A DNA stretch of 56,698 nt from Gnetum montanum (taxonomy: Eukaryota > Streptophyta > Gnetopsida > Gnetales > Gnetaceae), in NCBI GenBank assembly GCA_015680685.1, contig MNCI01029312.1, forward strand, positions 503,154-559,851, read 5' to 3'. The notes beneath the pieces are model-generated. The model saw nothing but the letters and a program-made list of their open reading frames with translations, searched no databases and had not been told where the DNA came from. Shown in pieces: positions 11,205-23,332 of the stretch. Position numbers and translations under genes: made by a program. Numbering within the stretch: position 1 is the first letter of the stretch; each line of letters opens with the position of its first letter.

Positions 11205-13591
11205 GAAGTTGTTAGGACCAACAGTATATTGAGAGTTAATAGCCTTTGTAGTGTTATGTTGCTGCAGTTGGGTAGGGGGCTCACCCTACATAGCTGGAGT
11301 AGGTGGTAATGTAGATATGGATGGAAGACATGTAGCTGGATGAGAAGAATAGTATGTTTTTGGAACATCACCCCTAAGAGAAGGAGTTCTATAATACTCA
11401 TGGGCTTGGTAGTGAGGTTGAGGAATGACATGACCAACAAAGTCATGTGGAGAGATTGGCTGCTACATGTAATATCCATATGGGTCAGGTTTCCATTAAG
11501 GATACTATTGTCATGATGGTGGCATTCCCCATGATTGTGGGTATTGCAACTATTGATACTGCTCGATTGGTTGTGGTGGAGTTCCACTTGGATAATATGT
11601 TAAGGGTTGGTGGGACTACCTTGGATTACCTTGAGGATAAGGTAACCTTTGGGGTTTTTTCCTTTTGTTTAATCATAGGTTAAGTGCATACATCCCAAAC
11701 TCTTGTAGATGTAAGATTACAGGGAAAAATCCCTTAGGATGGTCATGTTGGCATATCTCGCATTCACTATCATTGTCTATATCTAAATCCACAACCTCTT
11801 TGATGATGGAAAATTTACCCTTACCTTTGTTACGTGCATATTCAGCTTCTCTCTTTTTCTCTTTTTGTGATCCCTACCTTGCTCTCTAAACTCCTCTACT
11901 ATTTTGAAAACGATTTGAAATCTTTATCTAGGGAGTCCCACATTTGGTCTACCTTCTTTGATACTTCTGATGCCAAATTTTCAATAGAAAATTTTTTCCT
12001 ATTCACCATCTCTTCGAGTGGTGACTCTTCTTCATCCTTACAAAATCTTACTCCCTTCCTTCAGAGGGAAGGATCTCATTATATTCTTTTACAGTCTCTC
12101 TTTTTCTTAGCTCATCTTTCTCTTTAGCAACTTGCTCCAATAATCTCTATACTTGATGGGCCCTAAGCTCAGATAGTCTTCCTTGGGCATAAGTCCCAAG
12201 GGTTCTTCGTGTTTCATGCCTAAGCTCATCTACGAGATGGTGTAGTTGATCCCTTTGCAAATAACCATGGCCAGGACAACTATGTAACCGTGCATAATAT
12301 CAGCCCATGGTAGCATCCAAGGGTTCATGTCTTCATTTCCACCCTTGGATTTTCTTTCGTAGCTTGGACACTCAGGAGTATGTTTGGTACTTATTTTTGA
12401 ACAATTCTAACATGGTACTCCACCTACAAATGGATTTCAGTTCTAAGGACTAGTACCAATTCTCTGCTTCTTTGACTAGTGTCTATGGAAACAACTTTAG
12501 TTTTAGCCATTTTTTTTCTATGTTTTGTAAGGCACATGCATCATGAAATACTTGTAGATGATTTTGAGGATCAACATTGTATCCCCCTTCAAATCATGGG
12601 ATATTGCTCATGTCTAATCTCTTTATCCTACTATCTTTTTGGTACCTTGTTGGAACTCTAATAGCCTCAGTTATGTCTAGAATACTTTGAGTAGCGAGTA
12701 GGGGTTCATCATGATCATACTATCTATGGTGTCTATGATGCCTATGTTGTTCCCTACTCTCCCTTATTTCATTTTGTGATTCTCTAGAATGTCCTCATGC
12801 CCTTTCTCGATTGTTTCATCTGTGATCTCTATTTCACTTACTATTATCCTCATGGTCTTTTTCCTTATGACTACATCCATATTCTGAAGAAGAGGTGAAG
12901 GAGATGATGAAGGTAAAGAAGAAGGAGGACCATCACTATGAAGGTGCTTGCTTCCTTCTCTTTGGTAGTCACAGCCTTGATCGCAGTTACAATCGAAATT
13001 CTCATCTTTATTATGCATTTGTGTTCCTTTTTCAGATCCCTTATGTTTCTTGGTATCAAAACCTAGATTATGGATGGTTGAGTGAAGATTCTAATACACA
13101 ACCCCTTGAACGAAGTCAATGGAAGGAGCATCATTGTGTGGGAGACTTCCTGAGGCAGGTTCACAATCCTCATTTTTGCTTATGACATATGGGACATTCT
13201 AAGATAGCTTCCCCTTCATGAATTCATGACATCTATCCTATTGTAAATCTCTTTGACGTTGTGCCTCCATAGGTCAATACTCTCTTGAGTTATGATCATG
13301 CACAACATACTCTACTTGTAAGTGCTGCATACCAATTCATGTGAGATCACGAAGGAGCATGCCCAGGACTGAGCAATTAGGAGGTAACACTATGTTACCT
13401 TCTAAATCATGCCAACATAGTTGTTCATCCTAGTGGAGGATAAAGGTCAAGTTTGGTACATATTCATTGGGATGAACATATAGCACACAAAAATATTGAG
13501 GGACTGGCAAATTATCATGTGTACTACTCCTCTAATTGTTCCCTGTATCAGACCTAGGTAGTGAAACACTCTCATAAGAAGAAGGAGACAT
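11205..13591 (-). pseudogene. gag of element A
   Basis: It starts at ATGTCTCCTTCTTC (13591), about 120 bases after the PBS, at the position matching B's gag ATG. Family-conserved stretches include VHPNEYVPNLTFILH and GNIVLPPNCSVLGMLL near the N-terminus, then a charged Arg/Asp/Ser-rich linker (12764-13018). A retrotransposon gag core follows, but it is more eroded than in B. Near the end CEICQHDHPKGFFP (about 11715-11765) looks like a degenerate zinc knuckle, and a Pro/Gln/Tyr-rich tail runs up to the protease. There are many stops. It would have formed the virus-like particle. Confidence 0.75.
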
Positions 13592-13711
13592 AATTTTCTA
13601 TTCAGTATGTAATACTCTTCATTTCACTATTTGTAAGATAACCAACCCTAAGGGTTCGTTCCAATCATGAGAAAGATTTCCTAAGTTCTAATTAGTGCAC
13701 AACCAACAAAG

Positions 13712-13729
13712 TCCTTAGCAACTGTGCCA
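13712..13729 (-). other. Primer-binding site of element A
   Basis: The minus strand reads TGGCACAGTTGCTAAGGA one base after the LTR end CATCA. Element B has the cleaner TGGCACTGTTGCCGGGGA at the same place, close to the TGGCGCCGTTGCCGGGGA type seen in many plant gypsy elements. Confidence 0.8.
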
Positions 13730-13730
13730 A

Positions 13731-14524
13731 TGATGAGTGGTGAGGTATCCCTACGCTCAACCATAGGAATACGAGCATTTCATGCACGATCTGGTCAAAT
13801 TCCAAGGACTAAGTGCTTATGTGCCTTTGTGGAACAAGGGTGGGTTAGTCAATCATTGTCTTCCCAAGCTTACTTGTATGGCATGATTGTATGGTTAAGT
13901 AAACATGAGGTATATGATTTTTATGGCTTTTATATTTTTATGCCCTAGTGCTACAAAGGGATGAGAGAGATAACTAAGTAACTAATTTAATTTAACTACT
14001 CAACTATGCTTTAACTAGTCCTAACACTAGCATCCATTCTCACTTGTCGTACACATCCTAAACTAGTGCAACACTACTAGGATTATCAAATGCTAGTCGT
14101 TACTATGTTACCAAGCATTACACGCATGCTCAAAGTGGTTGTACTAAGTGTGCTTACTTAGGAGAGTTGTAGGGTGAGAGCGAGAACATTAATTAACTAA
14201 GGAAAGCATTAAGTAACAGTAATTAACATTAATTAATCTTTCTAAATGCTGCAAGGTTTATCACAAAGTTCATCTTTATTATTGTATACAAGGTGTGCTT
14301 AGGTACACAATGCTTGAATAAAGATCTGTTCACTTTATGACTCGTACTGTAGGCACTCAAAAATAATTCTATCTCTGGAAAGGGAAAAAGGAAAGAGTTT
14401 AGGTAAGGGACTAAGAATAACTTCCAAAACCAAGTGCGCCCAACTCTTATTTATAGGCAACAAGGCATGCCTCCATATTGGATGCCCAATATAGCATGGA
14501 AGGCTCTGATATCGTGGTTCATCA
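13731..14524 (-). repeat. 5' LTR of element A
   Basis: 794 bases from TGATGAGTGGTGAGG to GTGGTTCATCA on the plus strand. The minus-strand TATAAATA box at 14448-14455 marks the U3 promoter. The TSD CTATT follows directly at 14525-14529. Confidence 0.9.
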
Positions 14525-14529
14525 CTATT
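14525..14529. repeat. Target site duplication of element A, right
   Basis: CTATT, identical to 4684-4688. Confidence 0.85.
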
Positions 14530-15900
14530 CATTTTGATTTGGATTATTTACAAGTGTATTTTTTATGCTTGTCATCTTCCAAAAAAGTGTTGTTGTCATG
14601 TCCAAATAGAAATTTTTTTTAATTGAATTAAAGATTTGAAATGAAAAAATGCATAATGTTCATTAAGAACCATGGTACCTTGGCCAAGTTACAAATGGAA
14701 GAGCTTGTTATCAAAATTAGTAGTTCTTTAATTGTACAAACCATCCTTAAGTAAATTGAATAGTCTAATAGATTGACATATCTTACTTAAGATTGACCAT
14801 CCTAAAAGCTAACCAATCCTAATTAAGAGAAAAATATACATAGCTTAGGTTGTTTAACCTTGCCTAAGTTTGACCTTCCTAGAAGTTGACAAAGTTCAAA
14901 TGGAAGAAAATGCATTACTCTTAAGGTCAATAAACTTGAATTCATGGAAAGATTAGAATACAAAAATAGGATCACTCTTAAGATTACCCAACCTTTGCAT
15001 AGGTTGCATAATCCAAGTCTAATAACTAATGATATTTTTCTAGTTCTAGTTTCTTGAGATCAAGTAGCATGATGACATTAAAAGCTCATCTTTTACAAAA
15101 TGAAACATAAGATCAACTGACCTAAGCATAGATCAACTAACATTAAAGAAGATCCATCTATCAAGGAAAAAGTGAGAAAAAGTGAAAAGATAAAAAGGCC
15201 AAAATTCCCTTAAATGTTTTGAGGCAAGTAGAGCATTAAGAAGTGAATTTTTTCATTTGTCTTTAAGGGTAGAGTGTTTATCCAAAAATATCATAGCTTT
15301 CAAGGACATCAATGCACAAGTGGAGATGAATCATTGGATAAAGATGGGTATATTTGTAGTAGCAAAATATATTGAAGATAGTTGGAAGAGCTTCAAAAGA
15401 AAACTTGATGTGTAAGAAAGCTTTAAAAAATGAAAAGCCTTTATTTTATTTAATGTTCAAAATATTTGTATCTCTTGCATTTTTTGTGCTTGTATTTAAT
15501 ATAATTTAATTTATTGTGAGATCCTGAAAGCATTATTATATTTTTATTTGTGCTAAGATTTGATTTGAAAATTTGAGCCTAAAAATCTTGGTTGTAAAAA
15601 AGGAAGATTAGAAACCCTTTATTTTTCTTCAAAATTCGAAGATAGGAAGGGAACCTAGGGGTAGAAGAGATTTGGATAGTCCTACATGGTGGACTAGGCC
15701 TGAGTTAAAATCATGATAAACCTTGGTGTGCTTTGTTCATATTATCTATTTCTTACTTTTTATTTTTATGCTAGTTTAGATGTAATTTACTTTGATTTAT
15801 TTGAACATATTCAGGAATATAATTATTAATATATCTAAGTTATATTTTGTAAATTTTTATTGGAACATCCTATTCATCATCACTAGGGTGTGAGATTCGT
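14530..15900. other. AT-rich stretch, probable eroded 5' LTR of element G
   Basis: No frame is recognisable. The piece repeats GACCATCCTA / GACCTTCCTA motifs around 14795-14895. A 5' LTR for element G should end just before 15905, and TTCATCATCACTAGGG near 15870 could be part of its end. No second copy was found to prove it. Confidence 0.35.
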
Positions 15901-17283
15901 TCTACAACCAGGGAACTAGTGGTAGCATTTTAGATATATAGAATTGTCTAAAGATCACTATTATAGTGTAAAATAATTTATTGCTTGGAAATAATATTAT
16001 TTTATTTAAGACATACTATTAATTATAAGATATGTTCTTCTCATAGGAAAATTTCCCACCTAGTGATGACTTAGCAAGGGAATGTGACAGAATTATAAAT
16101 AATTGAAATGAAGTGACATAACAAATTAAAGTGGTCCACAAGCATCTAGATCCATACTATCTAGAATTTACCTTCATTTTTCATCATGATGGAAAATAAA
16201 GATAGAGGAACCTAGAAGATAATATTTTGTTGCCACCTAATCATGTCATCCCATCAATGCTCATGCAAGCATTGATGAAGGTGGAACTTGAAGCACTGAA
16301 TTGGAATTATAGGATGGTTGATGAAATATCTAGGTCCTACTAGCACACTAAGTCCCAACTACAAGAGGACCATTTCATTGAGGTACACCATGAAGCTTCC
16401 AAGGAAAACAAAGCTACCATTCCATTGAAATCATTGTTAGGAAAAAATACTAATGATCAATTTGTTTAATCTCACTATCAAAATCCTCCATCTTGATAAG
16501 AAACTAAGGTAAAGAAAGAATGAGATCTAATACAAGAAGGATCGCAAGACTAAGATCTTCTAGTAAGTCATCTAGAGAACATCAAAGGGGTTACAAAAGG
16601 AGATTGAGCTAAAATAACTCTTCTATTTCTTCATCTTCGTCCTCTTCATTTCCAACTTTGAAAAGGGTAAACATGACTAAGGAAGGAAAATCAATGATCA
16701 TAGACCTAGTAAAGATCATAGAAGAGACCATTGTTGGGATGGTAGAAGAGAATGTAGACCTGAGTAAAGAGCTAGACACTGATACTAGTGAAGGCATAGT
16801 AGATGATGCCAAGGGAGAGATGGTCATGATAGAAACCATGAGCAATATGATGAATATGATGAACCATTACTTGGTACTAGAAGCATGATAAACATTAATA
16901 AGGTAGTCTATATTCTTACCAGACATTAGAGGGATAACTGAATCAAACAATTGGATATAAACAATATCCCTAAGTTTGAGGAAGGCTACATGTAGATCCA
17001 TAACATCATTTGCAAGTATTTCATGATGCCTGCATCCTAGAGAAAATAAATAATGAATGTTAAAAGCTAAAAATATTTTCAAGGATCCTCATCAAAAAAG
17101 TTAAAAGCTAGTACTAGTCTTTTAAGATAAAATCTATTAGAATATGGAGTACAATATTGGAACTCTTCAATGATAAGTATCAAAAATATGTTTGAGTGTC
17201 AAACATCAGGAAGTAAATATAGAGGTGGAAATAAGATAATAATGAATCCCTTGATGTAACCTTTTGTAGATATTATTCTCTAC

Positions 17284-17288
17284 TTCAT
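17284..17288. repeat. TSD of solo LTR D, left
   Basis: TTCAT, repeated at 17861-17865. Removing D plus one TSD restores the gag alignment with element B codon by codon (LLH then YLDH versus LLHHFPGH). Confidence 0.75.
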
Positions 17289-17860
17289 TATTATGCTCCC
17301 ATTCCCAAATGATGCTACTACATAACAAAGATGGTGCCTCTTCATAACAAGTATTATTGTTATTGTAACAAGACCCAAAAGGGTAATTGTAATTAAGACC
17401 TAAAAGGATGCATTGTAATAATAGGCATGTTTCTTGGGGTAATATTTGGAGATTTGAACTAAGGCATTTATACCCAGGCTTAGGGATTGTGCCAACATGG
17501 TGTGGTGAAGTTGATATAGACAAGTCACAAAAGTCAGGTGAAGCAAGATAGGAAGTGGATTAGCCATCCCTTCTAGCTAGGTAATAGGCCTAACCATGGT
17601 GGCACTATTGGATTTCCTCTAAGGAATAAATTCCAAAGGAAACAAACCCCAAGAAATACTCTCAAAGAATGATCCAAATACACTATCTCATATCAATAAA
17701 GCATTCTTTTCTTTCTCGTCTACATTTTTTCTATTATTTCCTTTATGCATAATGTCAAATGTTACATATATTTGATGTTTGGTATATTGTGTTCTTTTCA
17801 TAATGTCTAATATAACATATATTTCATGTTTTCCATGAAATCTAGAAATAAGATGTCAAA
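17289..17860 (+). repeat. Solo LTR D, chromovirus C family
   Basis: 572 bases similar throughout to the LTRs of element C. Shared stretches include AGTCAGGTGAAGCAAGATAGG versus C's GCTGGGTGAAGTAGGA, GGCCTAACCATGGTGGCA, the TCTCATATCAATAAAGCAT / TCTCTTATTAATAAAAT segment and the end AGATGTCAAA. It lies inside the gag of G with a 5-bp TSD and no internal retroelement sequence, which is how an LTR-LTR recombination product looks. The first base pair TG has become TA. Confidence 0.75.
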
Positions 17861-19039
17861 TTCATTGATACCTAGACCATGTCTTTTATTATAGAAAATA
17901 GTTAACACATCCTAGATGGACTCAAAAATAAGACAAGGGAAACTCTTTGTGTATATGCTAAAGGAAGACTATAAAAAATGAAAGCCTATTAGATTTAGAG
18001 ATTAATTAAATAAGTGGTAAATGAGGAAGGTGAACTTAAGATAAGGATAACAAAGATCCCTATATTTGTAAAAGGAAGGTTCTACTTTTTAAGCCAAATG
18101 AGGGAGAATCATTGTAGAAAGCTATGCAATGAAAAATATTGCCCATTTAGAAATCAATTATTAAAATCTCAACAAAGGTTGATAAAATTTGGAACTCAAT
18201 AGATGGAAAATTTTAAGTAGCACTAAATATCATGAAGGAGAAAGTAGAATAAGGATGAGCTAAGGAGAAGGACAAAAGAAAGAAGATGGATGCAGGAGGG
18301 GACTACTATCAATAGAAAGGAAAAGTAGCTATAGTTGAAGATATTGTAGACTCCAAATTATAAGATGATGGTTGTAACATTTTCTGATGTAAACATCCAA
18401 AGGTTTTTTTCTTTGTAATGTCACATCTCTAGGAGTCTTGATTTTATGCCCTAAATTAAAAGTTCATCAAGGGGTAGACACTGATGAGGTTATCTTACCC
18501 TCATAACAACTTCTAATAGTCCTATCACAAAAAAATTACTATTCAAGTGGGATTCCATTGTAACCTCAAGAGTACTATCATTCATGAAAAAATTCATAGT
18601 CATGGGAAATGTTATCAACAAGGCAACAATACTTTATAGGTAACCTAATCCATATGAATATTATATCCAACAACATGTATCTACAATTGGTTCTACCACA
18701 CATGTTTCTACTTATTACTATTATCCTTTTCAGTATCATAGACTTGTAACTTCATTAGTTGAATCTTATTCTTCTTATGCTTCTCATCCTCATCAAGAGT
18801 CTCAATCTCATACTTGAAATCCATTACCACATTCTTTGCCAATGTAAGGTGAAATTCCTTCAAAGTTACAATAGTAGAATGCCACAATAGCTCTGAATTT
18901 ACATATCAATGACAACTCAAGTGATTCTAAGTACAAGAATTAAAAATAGCCATTCCTTAGTCTTGCTAGCTAATCTATACCTTTATAGGAATATTTGACC
19001 ATGGATGCAACAAAAAAAATCATAATTCATCTTGAAATA

Positions 19040-19293
19040 AAAGTCCTTTAAATATACAAATTGTCATGTTGATCCATGTATTTATTGACTAGATAAAAGA
19101 GGGAACCTATCCTAGAAAGATAACCAATTTAGGAAGTCCCTTAATTTGCTTATAGATCCTAAAAAATGCACCATGTAAAGTTTTGAAATATTTATATTTT
19201 TAAATTAATTTTATTTCATAGGATTTGTACAAAGTCTAGAACCTACCACTTATCAAAAAGTGAAACATTAGATTGGATCTTATAGACTAGTTT
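19040..19293 (+). pseudogene. Protease-region remnant of element G
   Basis: The frame reads VMLIHVFID, IKEGTYPRKITNLGSPLICL, then INFIS and NLPLIKK. It aligns with B's VMLTHIIID, IKVGHLPRKLFNLGSPLIYL, VNLIS and NLPQLKK. The expected active-site ALLDSG is replaced by VLKYLYF, so the catalytic Asp is gone. It is cut by element C directly after LDLID. Confidence 0.7.
19289..19293. repeat. TSD of element C, left
   Basis: AGTTT, matching AGTTC at 29337-29341 with one C-T difference. Closing the site restores the G frame LDLID-x-F-ITISLGLVKDI, aligned with B's LELVDQSIIISLGLVEDI. Confidence 0.75.
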
Positions 19294-19786
19294 TGTAACA
19301 TCCTATCCCTTGTTAAGAGTGGAAACATATTGTAAAAATATAATTAACCTTCAAATGAAGAGGTACCTCATTATGAGAAGTTATGATTATTCATGTATCC
19401 CTCAAGAATGGATTTGACCTATGTCATTTAAGGTTGGGTTTAGAGGTAATGTTGGCATAGAGTTGTAGAGCTTGGAAAGGCAAGTAATGGGAGCTAGGTG
19501 ACATAGGAAGAGAAGGGACTAATCACCCCATTGGCTCGATGGCCTAGCCATGACGGAAATGCCGAATTACCTCTCTAAGGCTTATGTGGCATGAGAAGAT
19601 AACTCAAAGAATGTTATAGTACTCTCTCTTATTAATAAAATATTTCTCTATTTTTCTTTCCTATTCCATGTACCAATTATTCATTTACCAAGTATTTTAT
19701 GATATTTCCATTATAATTCTTATGAATGTAATGGATTAAGCAATAAACGAACATGTTTTTATGACATCTAGGAATGGGATGTCATA
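19294..19786 (+). repeat. 5' LTR of element C
   Basis: 493 bases, TGTAACATCCTATCCC to GGGATGTCATA. It is about 90 bases longer than the 3' LTR because the latter lacks a segment near its end (around 19675-19755 here). Confidence 0.9.
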
Positions 19787-19788
19787 TT

Positions 19789-19800
19789 TGGTATCAGAGA
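19789..19800 (+). other. Primer-binding site of element C (initiator Met tRNA)
   Basis: TGGTATCAGAGA, two bases after the LTR. It matches the 3' end complement of plant initiator methionine tRNA, the usual primer of many plant LTR elements. Confidence 0.9.
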
Positions 19801-21067
19801 AAATCATGATTTAGAAGCCAAAGTGGAAGAAAAATATAATTTTATTATTACTATTGTAAAAAAAGAACATTTAAGTAGAATACATATAAAGGAAGAAGCA
19901 GAATACAAGAATAGGGAAGATGTGGAATAAAAGGAATAAGGAAACACACCAGTGATCATTTGTTTCAATGGAATAAGTTAAGGAGATCGAAGACTATCTT
20001 CAATTGAGCTTTCCATTTTTCATTAGTGGCATTCTTTTTGCTAAGCAACCTCTTGCATCCCACCAAACCATCACATAATTGCTTGATGTATTTAGTGAGA
20101 TTCCTTGCTACAACCATTGATTCCTCCTTTCTCTTAGGTTAGGTGTCCAACATATTCATCTAAATCAATCGATCCTCAATGTTTTTTTGCCATTCTTTCT
20201 CTTTCCTCTATGCAAAACAAGATTAAACTTATGAGTTATGAACAAAAGATTAAATACAAAGAAGAAAAAAGTAAAAGAAAATAATAAGAACTACTCACCC
20301 AAAGTTGATCATTATCAATTTGAAGAAATCATTCATGGGATTGTAGATGGCAAGCTAGGCATGTAGCACTCTCCAATTCTCCTAAGAATTGTTCTAGATC
20401 TTTGACAAATTTCAAAGCACCCTTGGAAAATGGATGGAAAGACAATGAATCATAAATTGTACTAATTCATAGTCTTCCTTGAAGTTGCATGATTAGGAAT
20501 TTGTATGTGGTAGACATTCTTGTGAATAGAGTAGGGTTTGTTACTAGTAACTAGTTGATCAAGATGCTAAAGAAGTGTAGGTTCTTCTTTAGCAACTACC
20601 ACTATCTATCCCATTGAATAAGGAGAAATTACTATAATCAATCCAAGAGCTAGTGTTGGCAACGCCTGTAGAAAGGAACCTATTATAGGCATCATAGGAA
20701 TAGATGGCATGTGTGGGAATCTAGATGGAGGAATGTGAGATGAAGGAATGGGAGTTTGTTGAAAACTTACACCTATAGCATTATCTCTCTTCACTTCTTG
20801 AATAAAGTACCTTCAACTTAGAGGCATCTGCATCACAAAAAGGTCAATATCATACAAGAAGAGGAAAAGGAAAGTATTTAAATCTTAAAATAATTGAAAC
20901 TACCCTCTGGTTCCTTTACCTTATCATGACCTTTACCTTATCATGACTTATATTTTATTATTGATGTTGGGTTTGTTAACTTATAACTACTAGGCTACCA
21001 AAACCTTGCCTAGTACATTGCCTCTGTGAAAAGGAATTTATTGGAAAGAAAAGACAATACAGTAGGC

Positions 21068-21088
21068 TATATATATATATATATATAT
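21068..21088. repeat. (TA)n microsatellite
   Basis: About ten TA units inside the gene-like stretch of element C. Confidence 0.95.
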
Positions 21089-21288
21089 GCACACACCTTG
21101 GAGCTAGTAAGTATGATTTGTTATTGGGGCAAAACCCTTCCAAAGGTTGAAGAACTTTGAATGGATGAAGTACCTTGAACATATTCAACCTATTTAGCTC
21201 CAGCCTCTACAGCTTGAATTAGTTCATTCTGTAACCCAAATTGCACTATCAAATACATAAAAGACATAAGGAAAAATAAGAAAATTTT

Positions 21289-21308
21289 GTGTGTGTGTGT
21301 GTGTGTGT
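21289..21308. repeat. (GT)10 microsatellite
   Basis: Ten GT units followed by ATACACAT, which makes the end partly self-complementary. Confidence 0.95.
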
Positions 21309-22626
21309 ATACACATCACTAGTTTTCTCTTGATTTTGATCCTACTACAAAGACATTTAACCTTTCTTGGCATCCTCGATCTTACTCATAACTTTATCCT
21401 CTTCAAGAAGTTTAGGACATAAATAGGGATTGTAATGACTAAAAAATTTGGTTGGATGGTCATAAATTACTATTAAACACATGATCAAGGGTATGCAGTA
21501 GATGGTACAAGGTTCAACAAGATTTTGTAGGGTAACAACAACTCCATTCATGTCATTATATGGGTCAAAAAAACAAGATAATGACCAATCATAAACTCTA
21601 CCAGTTATGGCATCATGAAGTATGTAAATGGAATAGGCATTAACATAGAATTGGAATTGATGCCATAAAACCTTGCTATTTATACTTTGACACAATTCAA
21701 AGTAAATTTCATTGATAAAATCTCCATGAAGAAATTGGCTTTTGTAGACAACAGAATCAATAACATAATAGGATAAATATTTTTGCCAAAATAATATAAG
21801 TTTAGAAGAGAAAACTGATGGAATTAAAGGATCTTCCCCTTAGTAAAAACCTATGGCTATTCAAATATTAGTGAGGATGATGATTATTACTTCAAAAATT
21901 AATTGGAAAGTGGAACTTTTACTTTTATTTTACTAATCACACCATTTCATGATTAAGCCTTTGCAATATGATAGCTTGAAAACAAGGAAGATAAGTAACT
22001 CACATAACCTTGAAGTTGTAAGATACTAAAACTCCTTCTTCCCATGTAAACTATGCACATAATTAGAAGTAATGAATACATTATTTTGATGCAAAAATAT
22101 AGTGATTGATTGGGAGCTACCTAAAGGAGCAAAAGGAGCTTGACATTGAGAAGGAGCTAGAGGCTTGACACTTTAGGGCCATGCTGTTAATGGTTGAAAT
22201 CCTTGATGTTACTTATAGAATGATGTAATCTCTAAGAGTAATCCTTTAATCTTTCACTAATACTATACTAGGATGGACAAGGACTTCTTTCCTTCATGTA
22301 TTTATAAAAGAACAAGGAAGAATCGTAGTAGGAGTAAAGAGGGAGTATAAACTTAGGTTAATTAATGATTTAATAATGATAACACTAATTTTTTATGACT
22401 TTTTGATTAATAGGTCAACCAAAATGGCATTACCTCTAGCTCAACATGTAGTGCTCTTCGAGACAATTCTGACGGTACCAATTTCTTCGAAATCTAACTT
22501 CTGATTTGAGAGATACAATGTTTCTTGGGTTATGTGTAATTTCAAATTTTTTCAAAAAACTATTTTTTTTAAATTAAATTAAATTTTAATTTAATTTTTA
22601 TATTTAAATTTTTTTAACTTTTAACT

Positions 22627-22860
22627 TTAAGTTTTAATATTTGTTAAAAAAAAGTAGGAGGTTGTGGATTCAACCTTGAGCCCCTTTGATTGAGAAATAT
22701 AAAATATTGAAAAAAAATCATGGCATGTAGGCCTTACATGGGCCAACCCTGCATAGGGCCATGTAGGTCCTACATGGGCCAACCCTATGTAGGAGCACAT
22801 TGGCCTTCTAAAGGGTGCATAGCCCCTATTTAGGAGCACCAAAACCCTTGCACTTGCCAC
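22627..22860 (-). other. Open frame with a repeated GLAHVGPTW-type motif
   Basis: A 77-codon minus-strand frame contains YIGLAHVGPTW followed by PYAGLAHVRPT. It is produced by two copies of a unit containing TACATGGGCCAACCCT (near 22735 and 22771). Related GGGCCATG / CCCTGCATAGG sequence returns at 23405-23525. It looks like a short tandem repeat that happens to stay open. Coding function is not shown. Confidence 0.35.
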
Positions 22861-23039
22861 CCATTACCACTACTTGATGCCCACCACTACTTTTCCACAC
22901 TACCCCATAGCACACTATCACCAATTGCTCTGCACTAGCTATTTTTCCATATATACCTATAATATTTCATGCATCCTATAGTATCCATCTTCTACATGCA
23001 TCGTAGAATACCTTCCATGATGCCTACTATCCATCAATG

Positions 23040-23332
23040 TTGTACATCATCATCACATCTAGTACTCCACAAACACCAACAATGCTATGGATCATTGCCA
23101 CCTTTGTCACTCTATAGACATCATTGTCATTGTGGATCATTGCCACCTCTAGTTTTTCACAAACCCCAATGGTGTTGTAGATCATCTCCACCTTTGATGC
23201 TCCATTGACATTGTTAGGACCACAAATCATTGTCATCTCTAATGCTCCATGAACATCATCAGTGCCATAGATCATTGCCACCCCTAGTGCCTTGTAAGCA
23301 TCGATAGTGCCACCAATCATTGCCTCTTCCAA
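23040..23332 (-). repeat. 45-bp minisatellite, open as a 15-residue protein repeat
   Basis: About 6.5 units of exactly 45 bases, each carrying a version of ATCATTGCCACC. Because 45 is divisible by three, the minus strand is open for 101 codons and reads as 15-residue repeats: GVAMIYGTDDVHGAL, EMTMICGPNNVNGAS, KVEMIYNTIGVCEKL, EVAMIHNDNDVYRVT, KVAMIHSIVGVCGVL. Units differ strongly from one another, yet there is no stop or length change. No known family is recognised. Confidence 0.8.

Larger units (their letters stand above)
4423..14524 (-). mobile_element. Element A: Ty3/gypsy LTR retrotransposon, Athila/Tat type, decayed
   Basis: A full-length but dead minus-strand element of about 10 kb. 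It has two LTRs (13731-14524 and 4689-5521) with TGATG...CATCA ends, a PBS next to the 5' LTR and a G-rich PPT next to the 3' LTR. The five bases CTATT flank it on both sides. The order gag, protease, RT, RNase H, integrase is that of Ty3/gypsy. RT signatures such as FMDDFSTYG and SFLDGYNGYNQ, and the absence of a chromodomain, fit the non-chromovirus Athila/Tat branch. A long 3' spacer of about 1.9 kb separates pol from the PPT. All frames contain stops, so the element is not autonomous now. Confidence 0.9.
16032..18960 (+). pseudogene. gag of element G, interrupted by solo LTR D
   Basis: ATGTTCTTCTCA at 16032 corresponds to B's ATGTCTTCTTCT start. LEFTFIFHHDG and DNILLPPNHVIPSMLMQALM (16155-16280) match B's DFTFILHQ and GNIVLPLDRSVPNMLLHALA. 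The gag core continues at 16975-17288 (HHLQVFHDACILEKINNE, ELFNDKYQKY, YYSLLH). After D it resumes at 17866 with DGLKNKTRETLCVYA, matching B's DGLRHETRRTLGTYA. The Tyr/Pro-rich end (18650-18900) and GEIPSKLQ match B's GELPTQLQ. There are very many stops, mostly TAG and TAA. Confidence 0.75.
19920..22050 (-). pseudogene. Gene-like minus-strand segments inside element C, unidentified
   Basis: Between the PBS and gag of C the minus strand has separated coherent pieces: a Pro/Met-rich frame (20606-20794), GALKFVKDLEQFLGELESAT (about 20365-20425), ESMVVARNLTKYIKQLCDGL followed by VGCKRLLSKKNATNEKWKAQ (20000-20130), NELIQAVEAGAK near 21200, and a 112-codon frame (21357-21695) with SCFFDPYNDMNGVVVTLQNL. 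The pieces are split by AT-rich gaps, as exons would be. This could be a captured host-gene fragment or another nested element. I do not recognise the family, and splice sites were not proven. Confidence 0.3.

Noticed and set aside
17364-17376. TGTAACAAGACCC as the start of solo LTR D, with TTGATACCTAGACC as its PBS
   Set aside because: The target duplication TTCAT and the gag alignment place the start at 17289, and the gag of G resumes where the supposed PBS would be.
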